Source: Lutraria lutraria (lineage: Eukaryota; Mollusca; Bivalvia; Venerida; Mactridae). Taken from it: a DNA stretch of 64,000 nt. Positions 48,366 to 59,200 of this stretch are shown here, piece after piece. The stretch spans positions 29,352,830 to 29,416,829 of the forward strand of contig OZ026833.1 in NCBI GenBank assembly GCA_964023205.1, read 5' to 3'. The notes under the pieces are model-generated. The model had not been told where the DNA came from, did no database searches, and saw only the letters and a program-made list of their open reading frames with translations. Each line of letters begins with the position of its first letter. Position 1 is the first letter of the stretch. The translations under genes were made by a program, and so were the position numbers.

Positions 48366-48931
48366 TAAACTAAGTGTAACTTTCTTATCTAGTACTTTTA
48401 TGTATTTCGTAGGACCACTATGCTGTACCTAGATGTAGTTTGCATGTACAATTTGTGTTATGAACTGACTTGATTGGCAAAGTGATTGAATTCACCATTC
48501 ATATAAGCATACCAATTAAAGTACAAATGTGACATCCAGTTACATACGGTAATCATAATACAAAATAAAATTTCTTATACATATGTATACACCTGCTACA
48601 TATTGGATTCATGCACATCAATCGGATAAGCATCATATTTATATTTATGAAATGATGCCATAATGTATACTTCCCAAGATTCATATGCACGTCATGGTCT
48701 ATTATAGTCCATCATGTCCAATCCATAACCTTATAAAATATATCATGGCAGTCAGTGATTTGTTTTCGCTATATTTACTGCCGTTTATGGGCAGTTTCCC
48801 CTACAAAAATTTCCTTCATTTTTCCCCTAAAGTGGCCAGAATTTTCCCCTGACAAGAAGTGTTTTCCACATGATCATGTAAAAAGAAAAATAGTTTCCAC
48901 ACCATTGTCACCAATTACAGTGTAGTAATAG
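48366..48931. other. Spacer between two retroelements, no gene seen
   Basis: No coding sequence is recognised. The 'tttcccct' phrases near 48790-48855 have a counterpart at about 55515, just beyond the 3' LTR. This fits a single locus of older sequence into which the LTR element inserted. Confidence 0.4.
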
Positions 48932-49166
48932 TGTGACATAATACGTCTGGTCCTCCAGGGTTGTATGGTGATTACTTGACCAATGTAATTGCATAGTGAT
49001 GCAATCTTGCTAATCACCAGCTGGAGGCCTAGTGGGCCATTATGTCACAATGTCTGGTCGGACAATATATAAGCCGACCAGATTTACTTAGAAGAGTAGA
49101 GTTGATATACTTGTTAGAGTACTTAATAAACCACGTTATAACCCGAGCTGGTGTTGTTATATTACA
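48932..49166 (+). repeat. 5' LTR
   Basis: 235 bp, identical as read to 55186-55420. It contains a TATA-like 'caatatataagccgacc' near 49066-49082 and 'aataaacc' near 49125, plausible promoter and polyadenylation elements. An internal inverted pair, tgtgacataat against attatgtcaca, spans about 48932-49050. Confidence 0.93.
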
Positions 49167-49177
49167 CGTGTGTTTCA

Positions 49178-49190
49178 TGGTGCCGTGACC
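49178..49190 (+). promoter_or_regulatory. Putative primer binding site
   Basis: TGGTGCCGTGACC starts 11 bp after the LTR. TGG at the start is what a tRNA 3'-CCA would pair with. The tRNA is not identified. Confidence 0.5.
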
Positions 49191-49300
49191 AGCGGATTGA
49201 CGATGGGAGACTATTTCCACTAGGATCGGAGAGGGCCAGGGAAAAACAAGGATGGATACAGGTCAGTCGATTTAATTGTTCTGAGGGCTAACCTCTATTT

Positions 49301-49882
49301 TTGCGATGGACTTGGCACAGATACTTAACTGTAAAATCTAAGAGTGATGCTATGAATACAGGCCCGAGCACTACAACTATGGATATTAAACAGATCCTTA
49401 ACTCCATTTATAAAAGACGGGATCATGCTATAAGTGATTATGAGAATAGTAATGCTATGAATAAAGGCCCGAGCACTACAACTATGGATATTAAACAGTT
49501 CCTTAACTCCATTTATAAAAGACAGGATCATGCTATAAGTGATTATGAGAATAGTAATGCTATGAATACATGCCCGAGCACTACAACTATGGATATTAAA
49601 CAGTTCCTTAACTCCATTTATAAAAGACAGGATCATGCTATAAGTGATTATGAGAATAGTAATGCTATGAATACATGCCCGAGCACTGTAAAATCTAAGA
49701 GTAATGCTATGAATACAGGCCCGAGCACTGTAAAATCTACGAGTAATGCTATGAATACAGGCCCGAGCACTGTAAAATCTAATTTAAGATGTTGGTTCTG
49801 TGGCCGTCAAGGGCATTTTCAGGCTGACTGTCGGGAAATGCAGCAATTTAAAGGGGGATATAGAACAGTGCAGGAAAACTAG
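49301..49882 (+). CDS. Gag-like ORF with internal repeats and a CCHC knuckle
   Basis: 193-aa ORF. Residues about 12-130 are three copies of a 39-aa repeat (117 bp; MDIKQFLNSIYKRQDHAISD in each). They are followed by shorter 13-aa repeats around KSKSNAMNTGPST. Residues about 166-179 are CWFCGRQGHFQADC, a retroviral-type C-x2-C-x4-H-x4-C RNA-binding knuckle. No capsid domain can be seen, and the ORF is far shorter than a usual Gypsy gag. It is therefore a remnant that may keep nucleic-acid binding but not assemble particles. The ATG at 49301 is the first in frame and may not be the original start. The pol ORF follows 48 bp downstream. Confidence 0.7.
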   Translation: MRWTWHRYLTVKSKSDAMNTGPSTTTMDIKQILNSIYKRRDHAISDYENSNAMNKGPSTTTMDIKQFLNSIYKRQDHAISDYENSNAMNTCPSTTTMDIKQFLNSIYKRQDHAISDYENSNAMNTCPSTVKSKSNAMNTGPSTVKSTSNAMNTGPSTVKSNLRCWFCGRQGHFQADCREMQQFKGGYRTVQEN

Positions 49883-49929
49883 GCCGTTTCCGCCATAATG
49901 AGGTCGGTGGTAGGAGACGTAAGGGAGAC

Positions 49930-51654
49930 TTGTTCAGTAATTCTTCATCCAATATTACAAATAAAGTAAAAGATATTCCTAGTTCATGTTTAATAAATAT
50001 TGGAAAATTAAAAGTACGCGCTTTAATAGATACCGGTGCTTCTTACTCTGTCATTCATAAACGTATTTTTGAGTCATTACAACATAAACCTAAATTACAA
50101 AAAACAACCTTATTACTTCAATCTGCAACAGGTACACCCGTTAATGTTCTTGGATACGCAGAGATTACGTTCAGGGTCAATAAATTGCATCTATCACACA
50201 ATTTTGTTGTCGTGGACAATTTATCGCGTAATGCTATCATCGGGCGAGATTTTCTATCGGCCAACAGCTGTAGAATTTATTTCGATCTTAACTCTGTAAG
50301 AATAAAAGATACTTATGTGCCTTTGCAAGATGATAGATGTATAGCGTCAATTATTAGAGCTAAGAAAACAATTATTATCAAACCGCAAAGTATTAATACA
50401 ATTCAGGGAAGGCTTAAAAATAATCCTAGTTTAGAAATAAATAGCGACTATCAAGTATGTGAACTTAAAAAAGGTTTCATTCATCAAGAAGCGTGTCTTA
50501 AAATGACAAAGACATTAGTATACGTCAATTCCAGACGGACTGTACCTGTCATTCTGACAAATCGTTCAAATAAAACTATCAAGTTGAAACGTGGTTGTAT
50601 CCTTGGGCAGCTCCAGAGTGCAAATAACTATTCTGTTGAGTCTATCATAAATAATAATGATGATAAGAATTTGTGTTTAACTAATTCGCGCCTTAATATA
50701 TCACATCCAGTTAATACTAGTGAACAGTCTGCATGGGCAGCTCATACGGTTCTTGTCGATAAGAAGGATGGTTCGAAAAGACTTGTCATAGATTACAGAA
50801 AGCCTAACCATAACATCTATCGTAGCCAGAATATTAAAGATACCAAACGTCGTAGGAACAAACATGTAAAACTAGTTGATTTTCAAGTAAATGATAATGT
50901 TTATTACAAAAATTTCCACAAACGTTCTAAACTTCAACCAAAATGGATGCCGTATTATAGCATTATAAGAAAACTTAGTGATAGGTCCCTGTTAATAAAA
51001 AATCAGTTAGATAATCAAGTAATTGAATGTCATGTAGATCAAGTTCGTAAGGCAAATATAGCTAATTGGGGAATACCAAAGAATGTTCCACCCGGTATTC
51101 GTCCTATACGTAACTGCAGATATGTTGCATTACCATCAGTAAGCGATGAAAATAGTTCTTGCGATGAGTCAGACAGTTACGATCAAACGTCAGATAGAAA
51201 ATTACATAGAATTAAGCGTAGGTTGGCTAAGCGACACAGACATATCAGGGAAAATTCTTCTGATGAAGATGATATACCATTAAGAGAGCCTCAAATGCGG
51301 TTGAGACAAGCTGATAATAATAATAGTCTGTCTGGATCGGATTATACCGATAACAAATATGTAATTAATGATAACCAGTACACTAGTCAATACACTAATG
51401 ACAGTAATGATAACGGAGTAGGTATGTCCAGTTATTCAGGTGCAAATAGCACCTCGGGCGGTGATGATGTAACCGCTGGTCAAAATACAGCAAGTTTTAA
51501 TAGCTGTTCGGACAGTAATGATATTGTCAAGCAAATGTCTGTAGCAACAATTGAGCCACAGATCAGGTGTGATAACCTGTTGTTGTCCAAATTGAATTCG
51601 GTATTTAGCGTTTTTAGACCACAGAAGCGCGGAAGTAGCATTCAGCATTTATAG
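49930..51654 (+). CDS. Pol-derived ORF: protease, RT stub and integrase C-terminal part
   Basis: 574-aa open frame. Residues about 25-115 are a retropepsin-type aspartic protease with LIDTGASYSVI as catalytic motif and AIIGRDFL downstream. Residues about 270-295 are the first block of a Gypsy RT (VLVDKKDGSKRLVIDYRKPN). The frame then passes without a stop into a basic segment and, at about 310-375, an integrase C-terminal-like region (VNDNVYYKNFHKRS, PKWMPYYSIIRKLSDRSLLI). RT palm, RNase H and the DDE core are missing. Residues 400-560 are low-complexity, rich in Ser, Asp and Asn. The protease may be active; polymerase and integrase cannot be. Confidence 0.8.
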   Translation: MFSNSSSNITNKVKDIPSSCLINIGKLKVRALIDTGASYSVIHKRIFESLQHKPKLQKTTLLLQSATGTPVNVLGYAEITFRVNKLHLSHNFVVVDNLSRNAIIGRDFLSANSCRIYFDLNSVRIKDTYVPLQDDRCIASIIRAKKTIIIKPQSINTIQGRLKNNPSLEINSDYQVCELKKGFIHQEACLKMTKTLVYVNSRRTVPVILTNRSNKTIKLKRGCILGQLQSANNYSVESIINNNDDKNLCLTNSRLNISHPVNTSEQSAWAAHTVLVDKKDGSKRLVIDYRKPNHNIYRSQNIKDTKRRRNKHVKLVDFQVNDNVYYKNFHKRSKLQPKWMPYYSIIRKLSDRSLLIKNQLDNQVIECHVDQVRKANIANWGIPKNVPPGIRPIRNCRYVALPSVSDENSSCDESDSYDQTSDRKLHRIKRRLAKRHRHIRENSSDEDDIPLREPQMRLRQADNNNSLSGSDYTDNKYVINDNQYTSQYTNDSNDNGVGMSSYSGANSTSGGDDVTAGQNTASFNSCSDSNDIVKQMSVATIEPQIRCDNLLLSKLNSVFSVFRPQKRGSSIQHL

Positions 51655-51696
51655 ACCGCTAATGTCCACATGTTGTCTGTTTAATATTTAATATAT

Positions 51697-51965
51697 ATAA
51701 GGCTCGTAAGTTCGAATAATGCCTTATGAAGTTTGAAATAAAACTTCGCGGAAAAGTTAATGTATACGGTTCACGTTGTCACTTTAGTATTATATATATA
51801 TATAGATATAAGGCTCGTAAATTCGAATTATGCCTTAGGAAGTTTGAGCTAAAACTTCGCGAAACAGTTACTGTAAACGGTACACGTTGTCACTTTAATA
51901 TTATATATAGATATAAGGCTCGTAAATTCGAATTATGCCTTATGAAGTTTGAACTAAAACTGAAT
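51697..51965. repeat. ~107-bp tandem repeat between pol and env
   Basis: Two and a half copies begin at about 51699, 51808 and 51912 with 'ataaggctcgtaaRttcgaa' and contain 'aaacttcgcg' and 'cacgttgtcacttta'. Noncoding. Confidence 0.82.
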
Positions 51966-52363
51966 GTTTCATTAATATGGATGAAGATATTGATGAACAA
52001 GTCTCACAAGACCTCAAAGTGCGCAGTGTATATATAGTTACAAGACTATAAAATGCGCAGTGTATATAAGTTTAAAGTACGTTGTAAATAGTTGTAATTA
52101 CAAAATAGCGCGACGTTAAATTCTTAACGGAAGTGTCCGTTATCTCTTAAACATTAATAATTTGTATCGTTTTATTTTTGTTTTGGAAGTTTGTATGTTC
52201 AATATACTACTATAATATCTATTAGTAGGTGTATTTATACATAAGTTATTTTACATTGCACTTTATTATTGTTTTAATTGCATTTATTAATTGAAATATT
52301 TTGCACTTAAATTGTTTCGTATTACTTGAACCATACATCTATAATTAGGGTGCTGTAATATTT

Positions 52364-54475
52364 TTGCATTACTCTGACGTTAGTTTTTATATATTTCCAG
52401 GACTAGTGTTATGTTCATGCCTGCTCCTGGCAGTCTCATGCAATGCCATCGGTACAGAGCAAACATTCATTAACAATAATATTCTATTTAAAAATGTAAA
52501 GGAAGTATCAACGTCCAGGTCACATTGGCAAATAATACTATTCCTTGATTTGAAAATGTATACATCATTCTTGAGTGACATTAAAAGCGAAATCCACAAC
52601 ATTCACGATATTGGGGAACAAGCAAAACTTAAATACACCAAGGATTTTATTACGAATACCGACACGTTAATTCGCACATTGACTGACTTGCAAGATTATT
52701 TAGAGGGTTTGAACAAAACGCATGAGCATATTGTCAATAGTTACACTAATATGTATTCGCTCACCTCGCGAAAGACGCGTTCAATATTACCGCTTGGTGG
52801 CGTTTTTAAGTTTCTATTCGGTACCGCGGACGATAGCGATATCAGAGGTATTCGTCAAGATTTGCGCATAATGCAAAGATCCCAGAAACAAGTTATGCAT
52901 ATTCTTGAACATAATTTGTCAATTCTTAATGTTTCAAGACGGGAAATTTCACAGAATAGACATTCGATCAATGACCTTATTTCTTCATTAAATGAGATTC
53001 AGTCAGAGGTTCGTTCAACGTCCAATCGTTATGATCAACAAATTCAACAAATGGTGTCATTTCAAGAAATCATGAACCATTTAATGTTAACTACAGGTGA
53101 AATACGTCGCATGTTAACTAGTGCTCAAATTTATCTAGAAGACCTCACCATCAAACTTAATAGGTTAAGCCTACAAAAGCTTACACCAGCACTTATTACT
53201 CCATTCCATCTTAGAGAGTTACTAGAAGAAATTGAGCCAATGATACCGAAGGTTTTTGCGTTTCCGCTAAATCCTAAAACTCACTTGTGGGAGTTCTATA
53301 CTTCATTGCATTGCGATACAATACTAGCGGGCGATAGATTAGGAATTACCATTGATATACCTTTAAGACCAGTTTCAGAAACATTCAGACTTGTGCAAGC
53401 AATACCCCTGCATATCGCTTACATGAATGAAACTGCTCCCGTAAAAATAACTTCGAACGCGTTACATTTTACAGCCTCCATTGAACTTGAAGCCGATTAT
53501 TTCTTAATAAACACAGACTTTTCGCAGTTTATAATCTTATCCGAACGTGCAGCATACAAATGTTTAGAGGAGTTACTCCCTTTTTGTGAGGTAGAAAACG
53601 GAATTGAATCAAGTTATAACACCAAAGCCTGTATTGTTGCTTCTTACTTAAATAGACAAAAGGATATGGACAAATATTGCAAAACCTTAATACATACCGC
53701 GGTTAGCTTGCCGAAAGCTATTTCAGTCAGTGTCAATAGATGGCTCATATTAACAAATATCGAAACTCAATTCTCTGTAAAATGTCAGAATGGTTCTAGT
53801 TCTGCATATATAGCTAAACCGCCCATATCAGAACTAAATATTCAATCGGAATGTAAGGCAATAAGTAATCATTTGTTTCTTCCTCAATATTTTATGAAGT
53901 CTATTTCAAGTAATATCGATCAGTTCAAACCTGACAGAATTGAGATACATAGCCTAAATTTCTCGCAAATATGGCAACCATTCCATTCTACTTTTGTCAA
54001 CACTTCATTAATAGCTATTCCGAAAAAACTTAACGATGTAGCCGACATCCCTATTGACGATTTTATAGACGAAATTCAACTATTAAATGACGATATTAGT
54101 CAGGACTATAACGACGATATATTTGGACTAAATACAAACATTATAGCATTAATAGGGGGGATACTAGCTGTAGGTGTATTATGCCTGGTCATTGCCTTTT
54201 TCATTAAGAGAAAATTTAAGTTAAAGATCTGTGCCGATAAAGTTGTAAATGATAGAGGGGCGCTTGAGGGGCATGTCAGATCAGCTGATCCTGTCAACAT
54301 TCCTCATGTGACCTACAAGCCAGTGGTTGATCAAGTCTTGGTCAACCATGTTATGCAGAAATCGTGCATGGACACCAATGGCTGCATAGAAGCCACGGAT
54401 CCATTGTTACCAACCGCAACAGCACCAGCACAAAATATGATACGCTCAATGTATCCTGTGGTGAATCATCATTAA
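52364..54475 (+). CDS. Envelope-like glycoprotein ORF of the LTR element
   Basis: 703-aa uninterrupted ORF. A hydrophobic leader (GLVLCSCLLLAVSC) lies near residues 13-26. A furin-type site RKTR is at about 136-140, followed by the short glycine/leucine stretch LPLGGVFKFLFGT. A helical region rich in Gln and Ile is at about 165-270, and one membrane anchor at about 592-613 (IIALIGGILAVGVLCLVIAF) is followed by KRKFK and a ~85-aa tail. This layout matches the class of F/Env-like proteins carried by insect errantiviruses and baculoviruses; assignment to that class is by layout and the FGT-DD motif. A splice-acceptor-like tttatatatttccag ends at 52400, inside the ORF. Whether it is expressed or functional is unknown. 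Confidence 0.75.
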   Translation: MHYSDVSFYIFPGLVLCSCLLLAVSCNAIGTEQTFINNNILFKNVKEVSTSRSHWQIILFLDLKMYTSFLSDIKSEIHNIHDIGEQAKLKYTKDFITNTDTLIRTLTDLQDYLEGLNKTHEHIVNSYTNMYSLTSRKTRSILPLGGVFKFLFGTADDSDIRGIRQDLRIMQRSQKQVMHILEHNLSILNVSRREISQNRHSINDLISSLNEIQSEVRSTSNRYDQQIQQMVSFQEIMNHLMLTTGEIRRMLTSAQIYLEDLTIKLNRLSLQKLTPALITPFHLRELLEEIEPMIPKVFAFPLNPKTHLWEFYTSLHCDTILAGDRLGITIDIPLRPVSETFRLVQAIPLHIAYMNETAPVKITSNALHFTASIELEADYFLINTDFSQFIILSERAAYKCLEELLPFCEVENGIESSYNTKACIVASYLNRQKDMDKYCKTLIHTAVSLPKAISVSVNRWLILTNIETQFSVKCQNGSSSAYIAKPPISELNIQSECKAISNHLFLPQYFMKSISSNIDQFKPDRIEIHSLNFSQIWQPFHSTFVNTSLIAIPKKLNDVADIPIDDFIDEIQLLNDDISQDYNDDIFGLNTNIIALIGGILAVGVLCLVIAFFIKRKFKLKICADKVVNDRGALEGHVRSADPVNIPHVTYKPVVDQVLVNHVMQKSCMDTNGCIEATDPLLPTATAPAQNMIRSMYPVVNHH

Positions 54476-54494
54476 AACTATGTTATAATGTTTT

Positions 54495-54775
54495 TAATCT
54501 TCAAGAACTCTTCAAGACCTTTTCTCAATTTATCAACATATTCGTTGGTCTATCATCATCCAGAAGTCATCACGAATTTTAATCAGTTACAATTTGTGTA
54601 TTTTCTTCAAGAACTCTTCAAGAACATTTCTCAATTTTTCAACATATTCGTTGGTCTATCATCATCCAGAAGTCATCAGGAAATTTAGTCAGTTGCAACT
54701 TGTGTATTTTCTTCAAAAACTATTCAAGAACATTTTACAACATATTGGTGGTGTATCATCATGAAGAATTTTTAA
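54495..54775. repeat. ~106-bp tandem repeat between env and 3' LTR
   Basis: Copies start near 54499, 54606 and 54711 (cttcaagaactcttcaaga) and contain 'attcgttggtctatcatcat'. The third copy is diverged and short. Noncoding. Confidence 0.8.
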
Positions 54776-55185
54776 TAAATTATAATGACTTTTGCTATAT
54801 ACACGTAACATTCTTCTCAATTATTATTTGATATATGTATATGTATATTGTGTTACACAGTTTTTGTAGCATATTGCATTATTATTTTTCAATTTACTGG
54901 GGTCACACACCAGTATTGATTTACCATTGAGTATGGTGTATTTTAGTCATTTTCAATAGTTTAAATAGGCTTATCATGCTAGTAGTTTTTATTGTGTTCT
55001 CATCATTAATGTATGTATGTTATGTGCATTTAACTGCATTATTTGTTAGTGTTCAATTCATTAATGTATGTATGCTGTGTGTGTTTAATTGCATTCTCCT
55101 TTTTTTGTATAAGTATAGGAGGAGAGTGTATCACACTAAACAATTTTCGTTTGTATATCTTTTTTTTGGATGAGTATGGGAAGAG
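54776..55185. other. Pre-LTR region with purine-rich tract
   Basis: AT-rich noncoding DNA. 'ggatgagtatgggaagag' directly before the 3' LTR is purine-rich and is a candidate polypurine tract. A related 'aggaggagagtg' lies at 55120. Confidence 0.45.
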
Positions 55186-55420
55186 TGTGACATAATACGT
55201 CTGGTCCTCCAGGGTTGTATGGTGATTACTTGACCAATGTAATTGCATAGTGATGCAATCTTGCTAATCACCAGCTGGAGGCCTAGTGGGCCATTATGTC
55301 ACAATGTCTGGTCGGACAATATATAAGCCGACCAGATTTACTTAGAAGAGTAGAGTTGATATACTTGTTAGAGTACTTAATAAACCACGTTATAACCCGA
55401 GCTGGTGTTGTTATATTACA
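55186..55420 (+). repeat. 3' LTR
   Basis: 235 bp, no difference from the 5' LTR found on reading both through. Followed by aatat, which shares AATA with the 5' flank. Confidence 0.93.
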
Positions 55421-56150
55421 AATATCTATATTTATTATTTAAACAACTAAATAATCAAATATTCCATAGAAATAAATGTTATTATATATTCCCATTTTGA
55501 AATTTGTTGTGCTAAATTTCCCCTTTTGATGGGCATGGGTAGTGAGAAGATTTTGGAAAAAAATCACTGGGCAGTAAATGTAAATAGAAAACAGCAGCAT
55601 AGCATTCAGTATGTATGTTATACCCTCCTGAGACAGTGTTTTCGCATCCATTTTTTCAAGCATGTTTCTACGAGTTAGGTGGGTTTTACAGAAAAGTAGA
55701 ATTTTAGGGAAGATGGGTACTAGTATTTCGGAAAGTTCTTTTTCAAGGAAACTGGAATCATTTTCCAATCTACATTAGTTACTGAGGTACCGGTTTCTAC
55801 CAGGCGTCAGTTACAGCGCTAACATATACAATTAAACAAGTACTTAATCATCCATATTATGAATAACCTAAAGAAATATATCTAAGTTTCTTTGGAACTC
55901 AACATTATCTTATCACTTACTCAAGCTCAAACCCTGTATACTGAATACAACTTTGTCGGAGGTTATTAAAGTTTAGATCGGTCTCCGAGCTCAAACCTCA
56001 TATCTTATCTTTTAACATCTCTGAGTTAATTATGATCATACAATAATGACCTTATTGATTCATTAGTCTGTCAGCATAATTAATCTAAACACATATTGTA
56101 GCATAAATCAGCTCTATCTTTTCAACTGTAATACTCAGAGAATGGAATAG
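55421..56150. other. Spacer between LTR element and MITD1, no gene seen
   Basis: AT-rich sequence. An open frame on the minus strand (55768-55439, 109 aa) shows no recognisable motif and is not called. Confidence 0.4.
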
Positions 56151-56154
56151 ATAT

Positions 56155-56160
56155 TTTATT
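56155..56160 (-). terminator. Polyadenylation signal of MITD1
   Basis: The minus strand reads AATAAA about 110 bp after the MITD1 stop codon (56272-56270). Confidence 0.5.
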
Positions 56161-56269
56161 TGGAAGTCTGTTTTTAAGTTTTATAACCACAGAGCCTGGT
56201 GTTGAGAGTGAGTCATTACACCATATCAGAAACACCATATTATAGTTTAGTTTATATCCACAGAATTTA

Positions 56270-59200
56270 TCAAGAATCTGAAGCACTGTGTTTTGTATTT
56301 AAATGTTTACTATGGAATATATCCACTGTTGTTTCATGACATTTCCTTAAATCAAAATCACAGAAACCAATGTTAAATTTTCCAGCAGTGGCTTTGTAAA
56401 AGTCCAGACCACGTCCTATCTTAACAATCCAACCATTATTGAACCTGAAATTGTAATCAAATAGAGATACATAACAATAACCCAGACTAGACCAATATAA
56501 GGTATTTAAGGGGCACGACTCTGCTATGACTTCAGAAAATCATAAAGTTTGTTTGTTTCATCGGATTTTACGCCCCTTTTCAACAGTCAGAGTCATATGA
56601 GGCAGACAGTTCACCTAACCATCGTTCCTGGGAAGAACCAGTACTAGACTCCAATCCTCTGTAAGCAACTGCCTACTTTCTGACATAAAAAGGCATGGTC
56701 AGTAGCTGCGCTCTAGCACACAACTCTATCAGTGAGAGGTTACGGTGATTTGAAGTCAGCGACCTTAACCACTCAAGCACAGAGGCAGGTCCAGAAAATC
56801 ATGACAATGAAAACTTACGCAAAGTCCATTTAAGGGTTTGATGAAAATCATAAATATTTATTTTGTTAATAACTTATCTATCGGAAAATAAAATTACAGT
56901 TGTGCTGATATTCAAACCACTGAGGTTATTGCTCTATGCATGTAACTTACAATGCATGCATGTGTTGCAAGGAATAAATCATACATCATAAATATAGAGT
57001 CTAATCAATAATTATTAAGACTGAGATGGCCACTATGTACAGCTGAATGCAAGCATTTGAAAAATTGGAAATATTTCAGTAATTAAGAAATTGGTCCATA
57101 ATATTTCATGATATTGCTATTCAAGGACAACTGATGTTGAATGAACACAATTGATGAGAACTTAATACTGTGTGCGTGTACATGTATGTCAATTCCAACA
57201 TTCAATTGAAAAAAGTCCCATAATTCAGCCAGATATAGAAATAATATTGTACATAAAATGAATACAATCTTGTACCTTATTTCTCTATCATGGAGTGTTT
57301 GGGAATACTGTATTTCTAAAGATATTTGGTATGATGACAAATTTGTCCGAAGTTCTTCTAGTTTATTCTCTTGTTGTCGACGCTGTTCAGCAGACTGAAA
57401 AGTAAATATATATTTTAACACATAAGAAAAGCAATAGCAGTTTAAAGTAACAATAATTCTGTGCATTACCAAAAATCAGCCAGTTTTTATTTTTTATAAA
57501 AGACTTAAATACCAGCTTAGAATATCCATGCATCTATTAATTTATTATTTCATCACATTTAATACCATTTTCAACATTATTTTAGTCATATTGTTGCAGA
57601 TAGTTACCCTGGACTTCATTAAGGCCTTAACCAGTACTAACCACATTCTATCTGCAAGCTACTACCAAGCTTCCCCACATTATTCAGAGGAGGAGGACAA
57701 TTTAACATAGGATGTAATATCTTCAGTCAAATTTGTCATGGACAGTGTGAGCCTCACCCAGGGTCCAAAACTCACAACCTCTTGATCAGTAGACCAATGC
57801 TCTAACCACTGAGCTGACCAGGCGGACCCACGCATCTATAGCAAGTATTTAATTGCTTTAACATTAATTTAGTTAAGAACTTAGCGCAACGAGGTTATGC
57901 AACAAGTTAACATTTAGTACCATTCTAAGTATACACCCAAGAAAGCATGAAGCAATAATGCTTCAATCAGGATTTATATGAAATATCAAATGTGTAACTG
58001 TTGTAACATAGTATCAAATACAATACCTCATCTTGACCTGTAATTAATTGGATTTTCTTCACTTGAGCTTTGGATTTCACAAGAAGTTCACAAAAACGCA
58101 AAAAGTTGTAAAGCTGAAAATAATATAACTAAAATTTACAAAACTGAGACAATTGACATCAGTTATGTACTTCTTATTCTTTCAGATTTGAAAAAAATAC
58201 TTTCAACATGGCATTACAAAAGCAATTATACATACTTGTAAACTAAAACATTTTCATTGACTATCCCCCCACCCTATTGTCAGACAAAATCCAAAATTAG
58301 CCCTTAACTATGAAATTGCTTTCTATGAACCTGAATTAGGAAAATAATTTATGTTTCAAAGTAATCCACAATCTTAAGGTATATGAAAATAAAATAAAGA
58401 TATTTACCTGATGTGTTGATCTAATGTAGGGATCCTCAACTATAACTTCAGTCAAGTTTTCATCCAAGAAACGACTAAACAATCTCTCAAAGCTATGTCC
58501 TGTAGAATTGCTCTCTATGTGAATCTGCTCATGGTATTTTCCAGCTAATAATATAATAATACAAGTGGTCAAATACATTTACATCATTTAGAGAAAGGGT
58601 GTAGAACATATTAGGAATACTGTCATAATGTACATGTACTCACACTTGCTTGAGAAAAACTGTAAATATGTGGAAGAATCCTGAGCTGATAAAAGGGACA
58701 TTCTAGAAGTTTATAGAGATAAACTATTTGACCATGATAACTGACTAAGAAAATAATGATAGACGATCTAAGCATTAAAAAAAAAAATAAACACTGGGGT
58801 AAAATTAACCTTGTTTCTCTTCTGCAACTTTCTGCTTCAACTCTTCTGCTCTCTTCATATACTGTTCCATCTTTGTTCTGATGGCATCTTTCTTATCTGC
58901 TGGTGTTCCTAAAAAGTGAGTATGTACTTGTTATGATAACTTTATACAAAGAGGTGGCCTGAAATAACAATATTAAATTATTTTTCATTGAGTTTAATTT
59001 AAAGTGCCAATCTGATATAGACTTTAGTGAGAGTTATTTGAAATGGAAGTATCAACTATCAATTTGCATATCATGCAGAATTTATCCATTCCACTGTGAG
59101 TGGTATATTATAATATTACCTGTAAGGGCAGCAAATACCATTTTGATTAAACACAAAACTGCTTTACTAATTACAATGTTGAGTTTGATGCTTATCATGA

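Larger units (their letters stand above)
48932..55420 (+). mobile_element. Young Gypsy-type LTR element with envelope-like gene and deleted pol
   Basis: 6.49 kb bounded by two 235-bp LTRs that read identically, starting TGTGACATAA and ending TATTACA. AATA lies next to the LTR block on both sides (48927-48930 plus one G, and 55421-55424), a likely 4-bp target duplication. In order: LTR, primer site, short gag ORF, protease with RT N-terminal stub fused to integrase C-terminal part, tandem-repeat region, envelope-like ORF, tandem-repeat region, purine-rich tract, LTR. RT palm, RNase H and integrase core are absent, so it cannot copy itself. Identical LTRs nevertheless imply recent movement, so enzymes were probably supplied in trans. 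Confidence 0.9.

Noticed and set aside
49325..49636. Minus-strand ORF with three repeats
   Set aside because: Shadow of the repeated gag-like coding sequence.
57735..57832. Candidate minus-strand tRNA
   Set aside because: The B-box is altered, the anticodon loop has six bases if paired best, and it sits within a SINE-like context.
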